From positions 11,389-75,388 of the forward strand of contig MSTD01000029.1 of NCBI GenBank assembly GCA_001942045.1: 64,000 nucleotides of DNA, given 5' to 3'. A model generated the notes under the pieces. It made no database searches. It was not told the origin of the DNA and worked only from the letters and a program-made list of their open reading frames with translations. The stretch is from Mycolicibacterium porcinum (lineage in GTDB: Bacteria > Actinomycetota > Actinomycetes > Mycobacteriales > Mycobacteriaceae). Shown here piece by piece: positions 34,491 through 42,407 of this stretch (positions within the stretch are counted from its first letter, which is position 1; the number at the start of each line of letters is the position of its first letter). The position numbers and the translations under genes were made by a program.

Positions 34491-35690
34491 GTGCGAATCC
34501 GGTATCCGATCGCAGTGCTCGCCCTGACCTTGGCCGGGTGTTCGTCGGCGCAGACTCCGCAGTCCGAATCCCCTACCACCACCACTCCGCCGCCCGCGGT
34601 CACGCCCGTCGTGGGATCGATTCTGGCAGAACCGGTTCCGGTCGCGGCATCCGATGGCCGCACCCACCTGGCCTACGAGCTGATGTTGACCAACACGTCA
34701 CCGGGAGTGGTCACCCTCAACTCGCTGAGCGCCGCGACGGGCGACCGCAAGTTGCTCACGTTGTCCGGGGACAGCCTCAAGTACTGGACCAGGGCGGTGG
34801 GTAACTCCGCCGTCGGAACCAATGTGCTCGGCCCGGGCCAGAGCGCCTATGTGTGGATGGACGTCGTCGCCGACGATCCCGCGCAGGTGCCGGCAGAACT
34901 CACCCACGAACTCGGGATCACGGTGGCCAAGCCGATGCCGCCGCTGGTCCCGCCGGCTCTTACCGAGTCGGTGGCGCCGGTGGCGGTACAGACCCGCAAA
35001 CCGGTATCCATCACCCCGCCGCTGACCGGCGACAACTGGGTGGATGCGAACAGCTGCTGCGATATGACCCCGCACCGGATGGCACTGAACCCGATCAACG
35101 GAAAAGTCTGGGCCGCAGAACGATTCGCAATCGACTACGTGCAGCTGGGCCCCGACGGCCGGTTGTCCAATGGCGACCGGGCCAAGGTCGCGAGCTACCC
35201 CTACTTCGGCGCGGAGATCCACGCGGTGGCCGACGGACCCGTGGTGGCGGTGCTCGACGGCCTCAACGAGCAGGTCCCCGGCGTCACACCGCACGGCCTC
35301 ACGCTGCAGCAGTACGGCGGCAATCACATCGTGCAGGACATCGGCGACGGCAACTACGCCTTCTACGCCCACCTGCAGCCGAACAGCCTCAAGGTCAAGC
35401 CCGGTGACAAACTCACCGCCGGGCAGGTCATCGGCGCCCTGGGCAACTCCGGCAACTCCGATGCACCACACCTGCACTTCCATGTGATGGACGGCCCGGA
35501 TCCGTTGGCGTCCAATGGCTTACCATTTACCTTCAAATCGTTCCGGCTCGATTCGCGGCTCACCTCGCTGGCCGCCGCCGACGCGCTGTTCGACGGCAAG
35601 CCGGCCGCACGGCAACCGGGCTTCGCCGAGCGCGACCAAACCGACGTCAGCCCACTGGTATTGGATGTGATGAGCTATGCGACGAGCTAG
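34491..35690 (+). CDS. Lipoprotein with M23 peptidase-like domain, one zinc ligand changed
   Basis: A 399-residue exported protein. The first 17 residues form a lipoprotein signal ending in a lipobox (LTLAGC, Cys17), followed by a Ser/Thr/Pro linker. Residues about 50-150 are a beta-rich domain; about 195-345 look like a LytM/M23 peptidase with YAHLQPNSL, GDKLTAGQVIGALGNSGNSD and the metal motif HLHFH. The first metal motif, HxxxD in active enzymes, reads ERFAIDYV, with Arg in place of His. It may therefore be a non-catalytic cell-wall-binding protein, as with EnvC/NlpD-type activators. GTG start with AGGAG 6 nt upstream; likely cotranscribed with the preceding membrane protein. Confidence 0.82.
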   Translation: MRIRYPIAVLALTLAGCSSAQTPQSESPTTTTPPPAVTPVVGSILAEPVPVAASDGRTHLAYELMLTNTSPGVVTLNSLSAATGDRKLLTLSGDSLKYWTRAVGNSAVGTNVLGPGQSAYVWMDVVADDPAQVPAELTHELGITVAKPMPPLVPPALTESVAPVAVQTRKPVSITPPLTGDNWVDANSCCDMTPHRMALNPINGKVWAAERFAIDYVQLGPDGRLSNGDRAKVASYPYFGAEIHAVADGPVVAVLDGLNEQVPGVTPHGLTLQQYGGNHIVQDIGDGNYAFYAHLQPNSLKVKPGDKLTAGQVIGALGNSGNSDAPHLHFHVMDGPDPLASNGLPFTFKSFRLDSRLTSLAAADALFDGKPAARQPGFAERDQTDVSPLVLDVMSYATS

Positions 35691-36042
35691 CGGCACGGCC
35701 TTCCTGGCCGATCTGGTCTGTGTGGTGGTGTTCTGCACGATAGGGCGGCGTAGCCACGCCGAGGGCATCACGTTGGCCGGAGTGGCCGAGACGGCCTGGC
35801 CATTTCTGACCGGGACCGTGGTGGGCTGGTTGCTCTCCCGTGGGTGGCAGCGCCCGACGTCGTTGGCGCCCACCGGGGTGGTGGTGTGGGTCAGCACCGT
35901 GGTGGTCGGCATGGTGCTGCGCAAACTGACCTCGGCCGGGGTGGCGGTCAGCTTCATCGTGGTCGCCTCGCTGGTGACGGCCGTACTGCTGTTGGGGTGG
36001 CGCGCGGTGCTCACCGTGCGCGGGCGCACGCAACAAGCCTGA
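35677..36042 (+). CDS. DUF3054 membrane protein
   Basis: A 121-residue protein with four hydrophobic helices (TAFLADLVCVVVFCTIGRR, WPFLTGTVVGWLLSRGW, VVVWVSTVVVGMVLRKL, GVAVSFIVVASLVTAVLLLGW), matching the small DUF3054 family common in actinobacteria. Its function is unknown. Its ATG overlaps the end of the M23-like gene by 14 bp. The last nine codons are part of a 26-bp tandem duplication that also duplicates the stop codon. Confidence 0.85.
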   Translation: MRRASGTAFLADLVCVVVFCTIGRRSHAEGITLAGVAETAWPFLTGTVVGWLLSRGWQRPTSLAPTGVVVWVSTVVVGMVLRKLTSAGVAVSFIVVASLVTAVLLLGWRAVLTVRGRTQQA

Positions 36043-36068
36043 TGCGCGGGCGCACGCAACAAGCCTGA
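36017..36068. repeat. Perfect 26-bp tandem duplication at the DUF3054 stop
   Basis: The unit at 36017-36042 ends with the DUF3054 stop and is repeated exactly at 36043-36068. The second copy encodes only M-R-G-R-T-Q-Q-A and a stop, so the protein is unaffected. It looks like a recent replication-slippage event. Confidence 0.9.
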
Positions 36069-36082
36069 GCCCTGCGGCGTCG

Positions 36083-37423
36083 TCAATCCGCCTGGGCCGC
36101 ATCCGCTGTCGGCGATATCGCGATCGTCAACGTCGCCCGCAGACCACCAAGGGGTCCGTCGGACAACGTGATCTCGCCGCCGTGCAGATGAGCCTGTTGT
36201 GCCACCAGAGCCAGGCCGAGTCCGGATCCTCCTGCCATCGCGGTGCTTCCCCTGCGGAACCGGCCGAGCACGGTCTCGTGCTCCTCGACCGGTAGCCCCC
36301 GCCCGTTGTCGTCGACGGTGATGATGAGGTGCTCATCGCTCCGGTGGGCGGTCAGGGTGATCCGGGTGGCCTCACCGTGGACGATGGCATTGCGCACCAG
36401 GTTGTCAACCGCGATGCGGAGTCCCCCGGGCCAGCCCATCACCAGGCCGACGTCGTCGGCCACCTGCACGTCGATCGTGACGTGTCCGCTCCCCCGGGCG
36501 CTCTCCCTGACCACCCGGTCGAGCAGGTCGGCGATATCGATCAGTTCGCGGTCCTCGGCCTGGGCCAGTTGCCCCGAGGCCAGTTGGCCGAGCGCGGTGA
36601 TGATCGCCTCCACCCGGCGCTGCGCGCGGGACAGATCGGCCACCACCTCGTCGCGCTCGGATTCGGGCAGGTTGTGGATGCGCAGCGTGTCCAGGTCGGC
36701 ACGCATCGCGGTGAGCGGCGTACGCAACTCATGCGCGGCATTGGCGGCGAAATCCTGAGCGGCCTGAAGGGAATTGGTGGTGGCGCGCTGCGCGGCGGTC
36801 AAGCGGGTCAGCATGCCCGCCATGGCCTCCGACAGATCCTCGGCCTCCCGCACGCCGCGCACCTTCGGCATCGTCTCGGTGCCGCTGTCCAGTTTCGAGG
36901 TGTGCTCGGTGAGTTTGCGCAGCGGTCGGATGGCGGGACCGGCCAACAGCCAACCCAGCCCACCTGCCACCAGCACGGTAGCCACGCCGAAGCCGGTGTA
37001 CAGCGGAATCCTGTTGGGGCTCAACAAGATACTGTCCGCTCGGATGCCGATCGACATCAGCACCCCGCCATGCTGGTCCATGTGGACCGTCCGCACCCGG
37101 TAATCGACTCCGTTGACCTGCACGGTCTCGGTGCCCGGCGGTAGCGCAGGCAGCTGGAAGCCCCGCTGGAACACCACCTGCCCCGTCGAACGCGACCGGC
37201 CGGTGGTCAGCACCCCGCGGGTGGGATCCTGCAGATGCTCGGGGTTGATGCTGGCATCAACGATCGAATCGAGCCTGCGGTCCAACTGGGCGGAATCGTT
37301 GTTGGCCAGCACCACCGAGGTCAGGATGGTGAACACCGCGACCACCGCCGCAGCGGCCAGCGCCGAAGCCACCGCGACCCTGGTGCGCAATGACGCCGAG
37401 CGGATGAAGCCGAAAGTCCGCAC
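36083..37423 (-). CDS. PrrB-like sensor histidine kinase
   Basis: A 446-residue membrane sensor kinase. TM1 is about residues 15-40, an extracytoplasmic sensor domain spans about 41-140, TM2 about 141-163, then HAMP, and the dimerisation box DFAANAAHELRTPLTAM with phospho-His H231. The ATPase domain shows N-box DNLVRNAIVHGEA, VDDNGRGLP and GGSGLGLALVAQQAHLHGG. The sequence is close to M. tuberculosis PrrB in the kinase core but the sensor domain differs, and its position among haem genes is unlike Rv0902c, so I treat it as a paralogue. It is encoded 14 bp after the response regulator gene in one operon. Confidence 0.9.
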   Translation of the reverse strand: MRTFGFIRSASLRTRVAVASALAAAAVVAVFTILTSVVLANNDSAQLDRRLDSIVDASINPEHLQDPTRGVLTTGRSRSTGQVVFQRGFQLPALPPGTETVQVNGVDYRVRTVHMDQHGGVLMSIGIRADSILLSPNRIPLYTGFGVATVLVAGGLGWLLAGPAIRPLRKLTEHTSKLDSGTETMPKVRGVREAEDLSEAMAGMLTRLTAAQRATTNSLQAAQDFAANAAHELRTPLTAMRADLDTLRIHNLPESERDEVVADLSRAQRRVEAIITALGQLASGQLAQAEDRELIDIADLLDRVVRESARGSGHVTIDVQVADDVGLVMGWPGGLRIAVDNLVRNAIVHGEATRITLTAHRSDEHLIITVDDNGRGLPVEEHETVLGRFRRGSTAMAGGSGLGLALVAQQAHLHGGEITLSDGPLGGLRATLTIAISPTADAAQAD

Positions 37424-37437
37424 CTAGCGCTGTGTCC

Positions 37438-38139
37438 TCACGGTTCTTCCCGCAACACGTACCCGATCCCGCGAACGGTATGGATCACCCGCGGCACGTC
37501 GGGCCCTTCGAGCTTGCGCCGTAGGTACGAGATGAAGACGTCGGCCACGTTGGTGTCCACGTCGAAGTCGTATCCCCAGACCAGTTCGAGGAGCCGCTGG
37601 CGCGACAGCACCACCCCGGCGTTCTCCGCGAGCACCGCAAGCAGATCGAATTCCCGTTTGGTCAGGTCGACGCGTTCCCCGCCGACGAACACCAGCCGGC
37701 GGGCAGTGTCGATGGTCAGCGCGCCGACGGTCATGGTGTCCGACTGACGCTCGGCGTGGCTGGCCCGGCGCAGCAGTGCGTTGAGCCGGGCCACGAGCTC
37801 GCCGAGGTCGAACGGTTTGGTCAGGTAATCGTCCGCACCGGCTTCCAGTCCCGCGATGCGGTCGTTGACCGTGTCGCGGGCGGACAGCACACAGATCGGG
37901 ATGTCGTTGCCCAGTGCCCGCAGGGCGGTGACCACGGCGACACCGTCGAGTTCCGGCATCTGGACGTCGAGGACGAGCGCATCGTGCGACTCGTTCGACA
38001 ACAGCCGCAGCGCCTCCTTGCCCGACGCCGCGACCCGGACGTCGAACCCCGAATGCCGCAGTCCGCGGGCAACCGAAGTACGCACATCCGGGTCGTCGTC
38101 GACCATCAGCACCGTGCGGTTAACACTCTCGGGCGTCAC
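37438..38139 (-). CDS. PrrA-like OmpR-family response regulator
   Basis: A 233-residue regulator with a receiver domain (acidic VDDDPD, phospho-acceptor D58 in [12 protein letters not shown], the Thr/Ser-equivalent in CVLSARD, Lys in [13 protein letters not shown]) and an OmpR/PhoB winged helix ([19 protein letters not shown], then [17 protein letters not shown]: [16 protein letters not shown], ending in [14 protein letters not shown]). It is very similar to PrrA in both domains. GTG at 38139 gives a PrrA-like length; a GTG at 38178 is the longer alternative. It lies 43 bp downstream of a haem-binding protein gene and upstream of the kinase gene, so all are likely read together. Confidence 0.9.
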   Translation of the reverse strand: MTPESVNRTVLMVDDDPDVRTSVARGLRHSGFDVRVAASGKEALRLLSNESHDALVLDVQMPELDGVAVVTALRALGNDIPICVLSARDTVNDRIAGLEAGADDYLTKPFDLGELVARLNALLRRASHAERQSDTMTVGALTIDTARRLVFVGGERVDLTKREFDLLAVLAENAGVVLSRQRLLELVWGYDFDVDTNVADVFISYLRRKLEGPDVPRVIHTVRGIGYVLREEP

Positions 38140-38182
38140 GTGTCCTTCGCCGCTGGCGGGGGTTGCTTCCACCCGCACTCGG

Positions 38183-38566
38183 TTACGGGATGGAGGGAGC
38201 CGGAGCTTCGCCGCAGCGGTTCTTCAGGTCTACCAGCGGCTGGCGGATACCGGTCAGCTCGGCCTTCGTCTGGGGGTTCGCCTCAAGGTAGTCGTGCACC
38301 TTGGTCTTGACCTCTTCGCGCGGCAGGCCTTCCAGGCTGGTGAAGAAGTTGTTCACGTCGGGATGGGTGAACAGATACGCCGAGGTTGATGCCGACACAC
38401 CCGAAGCCACGCCGGCCAGATCGGCTGCGCTGCAGTTGGGGGGGTTGTTCGCCGGGTCGTCGGCAAGTGCCGACGGGATGGCGCCGAACAGCATCGCACC
38501 GGCTACGGCGCCGGCGCCGGCCACGCCAGCTACCACGCGCCGCGCATTTCGGGCCGAGAGCAACAT
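38183..38566 (-). CDS. Secreted haem-binding (Rv0203-family) protein, short paralogue
   Basis: A 127-residue exported protein: signal peptide ([18 protein letters not shown], cleavage after SALA, about residue 35), then an all-helical domain with two cysteines (NCSAADLAG and KNRCGEA) that could form a disulfide. The ligand segment [12 protein letters not shown] keeps the Tyr-x3-His pattern of haem binding in Rv0203. The third ligand region reads VHDYLEANP, with Tyr where I recall His89 in Rv0203. AAGGAG lies 7 nt before the ATG. It is probably cotranscribed with the PrrA/PrrB-like genes downstream and likely carries haem through the cell envelope towards MmpL11/MmpL3. Confidence 0.82.
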   Translation of the reverse strand: MLLSARNARRVVAGVAGAGAVAGAMLFGAIPSALADDPANNPPNCSAADLAGVASGVSASTSAYLFTHPDVNNFFTSLEGLPREEVKTKVHDYLEANPQTKAELTGIRQPLVDLKNRCGEAPAPSIP

Positions 38567-38735
38567 GGTCAAGCTCCTTCATCGGATGGGGAGGCCGTAA
38601 CCCCAAACGGTTAACGGCTGAAGGAAAGCTAAGCAGAATCCTTGACGACTTTCTTGCCTTGCGCGCAAACCGTCGTTCCGGGCGATGAATCCGCAGTTCA
38701 GCGGTGCCATCTCCGGCGACGCGGGAGTGACTGGC

Positions 38736-39290
38736 CTAGCGGGTCGAGGCGGTGGTGGGGCCCGGAAGCGGACCGGAGCCCGCCGTCACCGCCGAGGCCG
38801 GCGCGCGTTGCGCAGGCACCGCGGCACTGGGCACGCCGACGTTCTGTGCCGCGGGCAGCCCGCCGGGCAAACCACTGGTAGCTCCGCCACCCTGCTGCGT
38901 GGCCTGCGCCAGCCCCATCAGTTGCGGCAGGGTCACCGGCAGCTTGCACCGGGTGCCCAGGCTGGCCAGCGGCTGCTGCAGCTGCTGCATGTCCTTGGCG
39001 GCCTGCGGGTTGGCGTCGAAGTAGGCCTTGAGGGAGGCGATCGACTGGGCGCCACCCTGCTGTTGACTGATCGTGGTCAGGGCCTGGTTGGTCTGGGGAT
39101 GCGTGTCCAGATAGTTGCCGATGTTGGTGGCCACACTGCCCGCGGTGCGGGCGACCTCGCTGGCGGCACACGGATCGGTCGCAGCCGTAGCGGACGGGAC
39201 CATGAGCGCGGCCACCACCGCGCCGCCGGCCCCGGTCGCCGCGAGTGCGGCGGCCAGACCGCGGCGCAATCCACCGTTGGTCGGTTGCAT
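38736..39290 (-). CDS. Secreted haem-binding protein, Rv0203 orthologue
   Basis: A 184-residue exported protein with signal peptide (cleavage about after ATAA, residue 37). The following segment DPCAASEVARTAGSVAT is almost that of M. tuberculosis Rv0203, a haem carrier that hands haem to MmpL3 and MmpL11. Y60 and H64 in IGNYLDTHPQTN correspond to the Tyr59/His63 ligands; the His89 position is Tyr here (KAYFDANPQ). A C-terminal extension of about 60 residues, rich in Gly, Pro, Ala and Gln, is absent from Rv0203. AAGGAG precedes the ATG. It is divergent from mmpL11, as in M. tuberculosis. Confidence 0.88.
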   Translation of the reverse strand: MQPTNGGLRRGLAAALAATGAGGAVVAALMVPSATAATDPCAASEVARTAGSVATNIGNYLDTHPQTNQALTTISQQQGGAQSIASLKAYFDANPQAAKDMQQLQQPLASLGTRCKLPVTLPQLMGLAQATQQGGGATSGLPGGLPAAQNVGVPSAAVPAQRAPASAVTAGSGPLPGPTTASTR

Positions 39291-39400
39291 GGAGTACTCC
39301 TTCAGGGTGGGCCCCGGCGCACACGTCAGCCGGGGTCGTCCTTAGCTACTTCGCCGGGTCGGGCGATTCCGTTAGCCGCGGCCGCGTCAAACGCTACGGA

Positions 39401-39433
39401 TCTCAGCTGTGAGATGTCTCAGCGTGATCTCAG
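39401..39433. promoter_or_regulatory. TCTCAG repeats and palindrome between haem gene and mmpL11
   Basis: TCTCAG occurs at 39401, 39417 and 39428, and the middle copy is part of the palindrome TGAGA-TG-TCTCA (39410-39421). The cluster lies in the 258-bp divergent gap, 110 bp from the haem-binding gene and 116 bp from mmpL11. It could be a shared operator. A further inverted repeat GAGAGCG/CGCTCTC is at 39442-39479. Nothing else is recognised in this gap. Confidence 0.4.
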
Positions 39434-39548
39434 AACCGGAAGAGAGCGAGCCACATTACACCGGTGGAGGTACGCTCTCGCTGGTACGAGCCAGGACACG
39501 CCCAGCCATGTTGGGGGGAGAAAGCGGGGAAGTCGCATCCAGCAGTTC

Positions 39549-42407
39549 ATGATGCGCTTGAGCAGCTATCTGCGCAGATTCCGCTGGGCGGTTTTCGCGA
39601 CTTGGTTGTTGCTTCTGGTGCCCTCCATCTACCTCGCGATCAACCAGTCGTCGAATCTGACCGGCGGCGGGTTCGACGTCGAGGGTTCGCAATCGCTCCA
39701 CGTACAACGCCAACTTGAGGAGCACTTCCCCGATCAGGGCGCGTCCCCGCTTGCCCTGATCGCGGCGCCCCGCGCCGACGCCTCCTTCCAGGACATGAAC
39801 GCCGCGGTGGTGTGGCTGGAGAAGATCGCGGGCGAGGTGCCCAGCGTCAAGATCGTGCCGAATCCGCAACAGCCGGCCCCGCAGCCCGATCGGCCCTACG
39901 TCATCACGCTGCAACTGGACTTCAACAACACCGGCGCGGTGGACGTGGCCAAGCAGCTGCGCCAGAAGGTCGGTGTGCACGGCGAAGAGCCGGGCGAGAG
40001 CGAGAACGGCAAGGTCAAGTTCTACGTCATCGGGCAGGGCGCTCTCGGTGCCGCGGCCACCCAGGCCACCAAGCACGACATCGCCGCGGCCGAGAAGTGG
40101 AACCTGCCGATCGTGTTGATCGTGCTGCTGGCGGTGTTCGGTTCGCTGGCCGCCGCGGCGCTGCCGCTGGTGCTCGGCATCTGCACGGTCGTGGTGACCA
40201 TGGGCCTCGTCTACCTGCTGTCGATGTACACGCAGATGAGTGTGTTCGTGACGTCGACGGTGTCGATGTTCGGCATCGCCCTGGCCATCGACTACTCGCT
40301 GTTCATCCTGATGCGGTACCGCGAGGAGCTGCGCGCCGGCCGTGATCCGGCCGATGCGGTGGACGCGGCGATGGCCACTTCCGGCCTGGCGGTGGCCCTG
40401 TCCGGGCTCACCGTCATCGCCTCGGTCACCGGCATCTACATCATCAACACGCCGGTGCTGGTGTCGATGGCCACCGGCGCGATCCTGGCCGTCGCGGTCG
40501 CGGTGCTGACCTCCACCACGCTGACCCCGGCCGTGCTGGCGACGTTCGGCAAGGCGGCGGCGAAGCGCTCGTCGTACCTGCACTGGTCCCGGCGCGCCGA
40601 GGCGACCCAGTCGCGGTTCTGGACCCGCTGGACGGGCGCGGTGATGCGCAGGCCGTGGGCCTCGGCCAGCGCCGCGGCGATCCTGTTGTTGGTCCTTGCC
40701 GCACCGGCGTTCGGAATGGTGCTGGGCAACAGCATGCAGCGCCAGTTCGAGCCGACGCACGAGATCCGCGGCGGGGTGAACGCCGCGGCCGACGCGTTGG
40801 GCCCCGGGGCACTGGGCCCGGTCCGGGTGCTGGTGACATTCCCCGAGAGCAACGCCGACAGTCCCAAGTCCACCGCCGCCCTCGACGCGGTGCGCCAGGA
40901 GATGACCCGGGCGCCGAACGTGCAAACCGTGCAGCCGCCGGTGTTCGCCGACAACAACACCAGCGCGCTGCTGTCGGCTGTGCTGTCGGTGGACCCGGAG
41001 GATCTGGCCGCCCGCGAGTCGATCGACTGGATGCGGGACAAGCTGCCGCAGGCTGCCGGCTCGAACGCACGCGTCGACGTGGGCGGTCCGACCGCACTGA
41101 TCAAGGATTTCGACGACCGGGTTTCCAGTACCCAGCCGCTGGTGTTTCTGTTCGTCGCGTTGATCGCCTTCGTGATGCTGCTGGTGTCGATCCGGTCGGT
41201 GTTCCTGGCGCTCAAGGGCGTGCTGATGACCGTGCTGTCGGTGGCCGCGGCCTACGGCAGCCTGGTGGTGGTCTTCCAGTGGGGCTGGTTCGAGGGGCTG
41301 GGGTTCGAGAAGATCAGCTCGCTCGACAGCACCGTCCCGCCGCTCGTCCTGGCGATGACGTTCGGCCTGTCGATGGACTACGAGATCTTTCTGCTCACCC
41401 GGATCCGGGAGCGGTTCCTCCAGACCAACAACACCCGCGACGCGGTCGCGTACGGCGTCAGCACGAGCGCGCGCACCATCACCAGCGCGGCACTGATCAT
41501 GATCGCGGTGTTCATCGGGTTCGCTTTTGCCGGCATGCCGCTGGTGGCGCAGCTCGGGGTGGCGTGTGCGGTGGCGATCGCCGTCGACGCGACCGTGGTC
41601 CGGCTGATCCTGGTGCCGGCCCTGATGGCCATGTTCGACGAATGGAACTGGTGGCTGCCGCATTGGCTGGATCGGTTGCTGCCCGAGGTCGATTTCGAGA
41701 AGCCGCTGCCCAAGGTCGAGGTCACCGATCTGGTGATCATCCCCGACGACATCTCCGCCCTGGGGCCGAGCGGATCGGACCTGCGCATGATGGTGCGCAC
41801 CGCGGCACGCATGAAAACCCTTGCCCCGCAAACGATCATCGTCACGGATCCATTGGCGTTCAGCGGCTGCAGCAAACCGTCGTCCCGGCTCGCGGCGCGG
41901 CGGCCCGGCGGCCCGAAGCGGTGCCCCGGGGTGCATCCGGTGACCATGTGGCGGGGCAGGCTCTCGGTGGCGGTGGATGCTCTGGAGACCGAGGCCGACG
42001 GGCAGCTCACCCAGATGGAGCGGCTCGGCCCGGTGGAGACCACGAATGTGCAACTGCCGACCGGTGATCGGCTGCAGATCCCGACCGGCGCCGAAACGCT
42101 GCGGCTGAAAAGTTATCTGATCATGTGCCGCAACAGCACGAAAGACTTTGAGGAGTTTGCTGATCTCGTTGATTCGGTCGAAACCGAGACAGCAGCTCTG
42201 GTGTTGTCGGGCATGGACCGGTATTACTGTGGGCAGAACCCGAAGAGCAGATGGGTCGCCACGCAACTGGTGCGGCGGCTGGCCGATCCGCAACCGTCCG
42301 ACGAACACGACTTCGTGATGTCGGACCCGGATGCGGCTGCCGAATGGGAGAAGGTCAGGCAGCGCTGCCTGTCAGTTGCGGTAGCAATGCTGGAGGAGGC
42401 GAAGTGA
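39549..42407 (+). CDS. mmpL11: MmpL11 lipid transporter
   Basis: A 952-residue RND transporter that in M. tuberculosis and M. smegmatis exports monomeromycolyl diacylglycerol and mycolate wax ester for biofilm and envelope function and takes part in haem uptake. It starts MMRLSSYLRRFRWAVF. Proton-relay motifs are FGIALAIDYSLFILMRYREE and FGLSMDYEIFLLTRIRERF. The C-terminal cytoplasmic domain from about 720 has PTGDRLQIPTGAETLRL, nearly as in M. tuberculosis MmpL11. The ATG at 39549 is chosen because it aligns with the known N-terminus; the frame is open far upstream but that stretch has no similarity. Its stop overlaps the next start (GTGA). Confidence 0.97.
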   Translation: MMRLSSYLRRFRWAVFATWLLLLVPSIYLAINQSSNLTGGGFDVEGSQSLHVQRQLEEHFPDQGASPLALIAAPRADASFQDMNAAVVWLEKIAGEVPSVKIVPNPQQPAPQPDRPYVITLQLDFNNTGAVDVAKQLRQKVGVHGEEPGESENGKVKFYVIGQGALGAAATQATKHDIAAAEKWNLPIVLIVLLAVFGSLAAAALPLVLGICTVVVTMGLVYLLSMYTQMSVFVTSTVSMFGIALAIDYSLFILMRYREELRAGRDPADAVDAAMATSGLAVALSGLTVIASVTGIYIINTPVLVSMATGAILAVAVAVLTSTTLTPAVLATFGKAAAKRSSYLHWSRRAEATQSRFWTRWTGAVMRRPWASASAAAILLLVLAAPAFGMVLGNSMQRQFEPTHEIRGGVNAAADALGPGALGPVRVLVTFPESNADSPKSTAALDAVRQEMTRAPNVQTVQPPVFADNNTSALLSAVLSVDPEDLAARESIDWMRDKLPQAAGSNARVDVGGPTALIKDFDDRVSSTQPLVFLFVALIAFVMLLVSIRSVFLALKGVLMTVLSVAAAYGSLVVVFQWGWFEGLGFEKISSLDSTVPPLVLAMTFGLSMDYEIFLLTRIRERFLQTNNTRDAVAYGVSTSARTITSAALIMIAVFIGFAFAGMPLVAQLGVACAVAIAVDATVVRLILVPALMAMFDEWNWWLPHWLDRLLPEVDFEKPLPKVEVTDLVIIPDDISALGPSGSDLRMMVRTAARMKTLAPQTIIVTDPLAFSGCSKPSSRLAARRPGGPKRCPGVHPVTMWRGRLSVAVDALETEADGQLTQMERLGPVETTNVQLPTGDRLQIPTGAETLRLKSYLIMCRNSTKDFEEFADLVDSVETETAALVLSGMDRYYCGQNPKSRWVATQLVRRLADPQPSDEHDFVMSDPDAAAEWEKVRQRCLSVAVAMLEEAK

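Noticed and set aside
38685-39548. Upstream extension of the mmpL11 frame
   Set aside because: It covers the divergent haem-binding gene and promoter; MMRLSSYLRR at 39549 matches the known MmpL11 N-terminus.
39456-42308. 950-codon open frame antisense to mmpL11
   Set aside because: It mirrors the mmpL11 codons, has an Arg/His/Gly-rich composition with no domain, and is a product of high GC.
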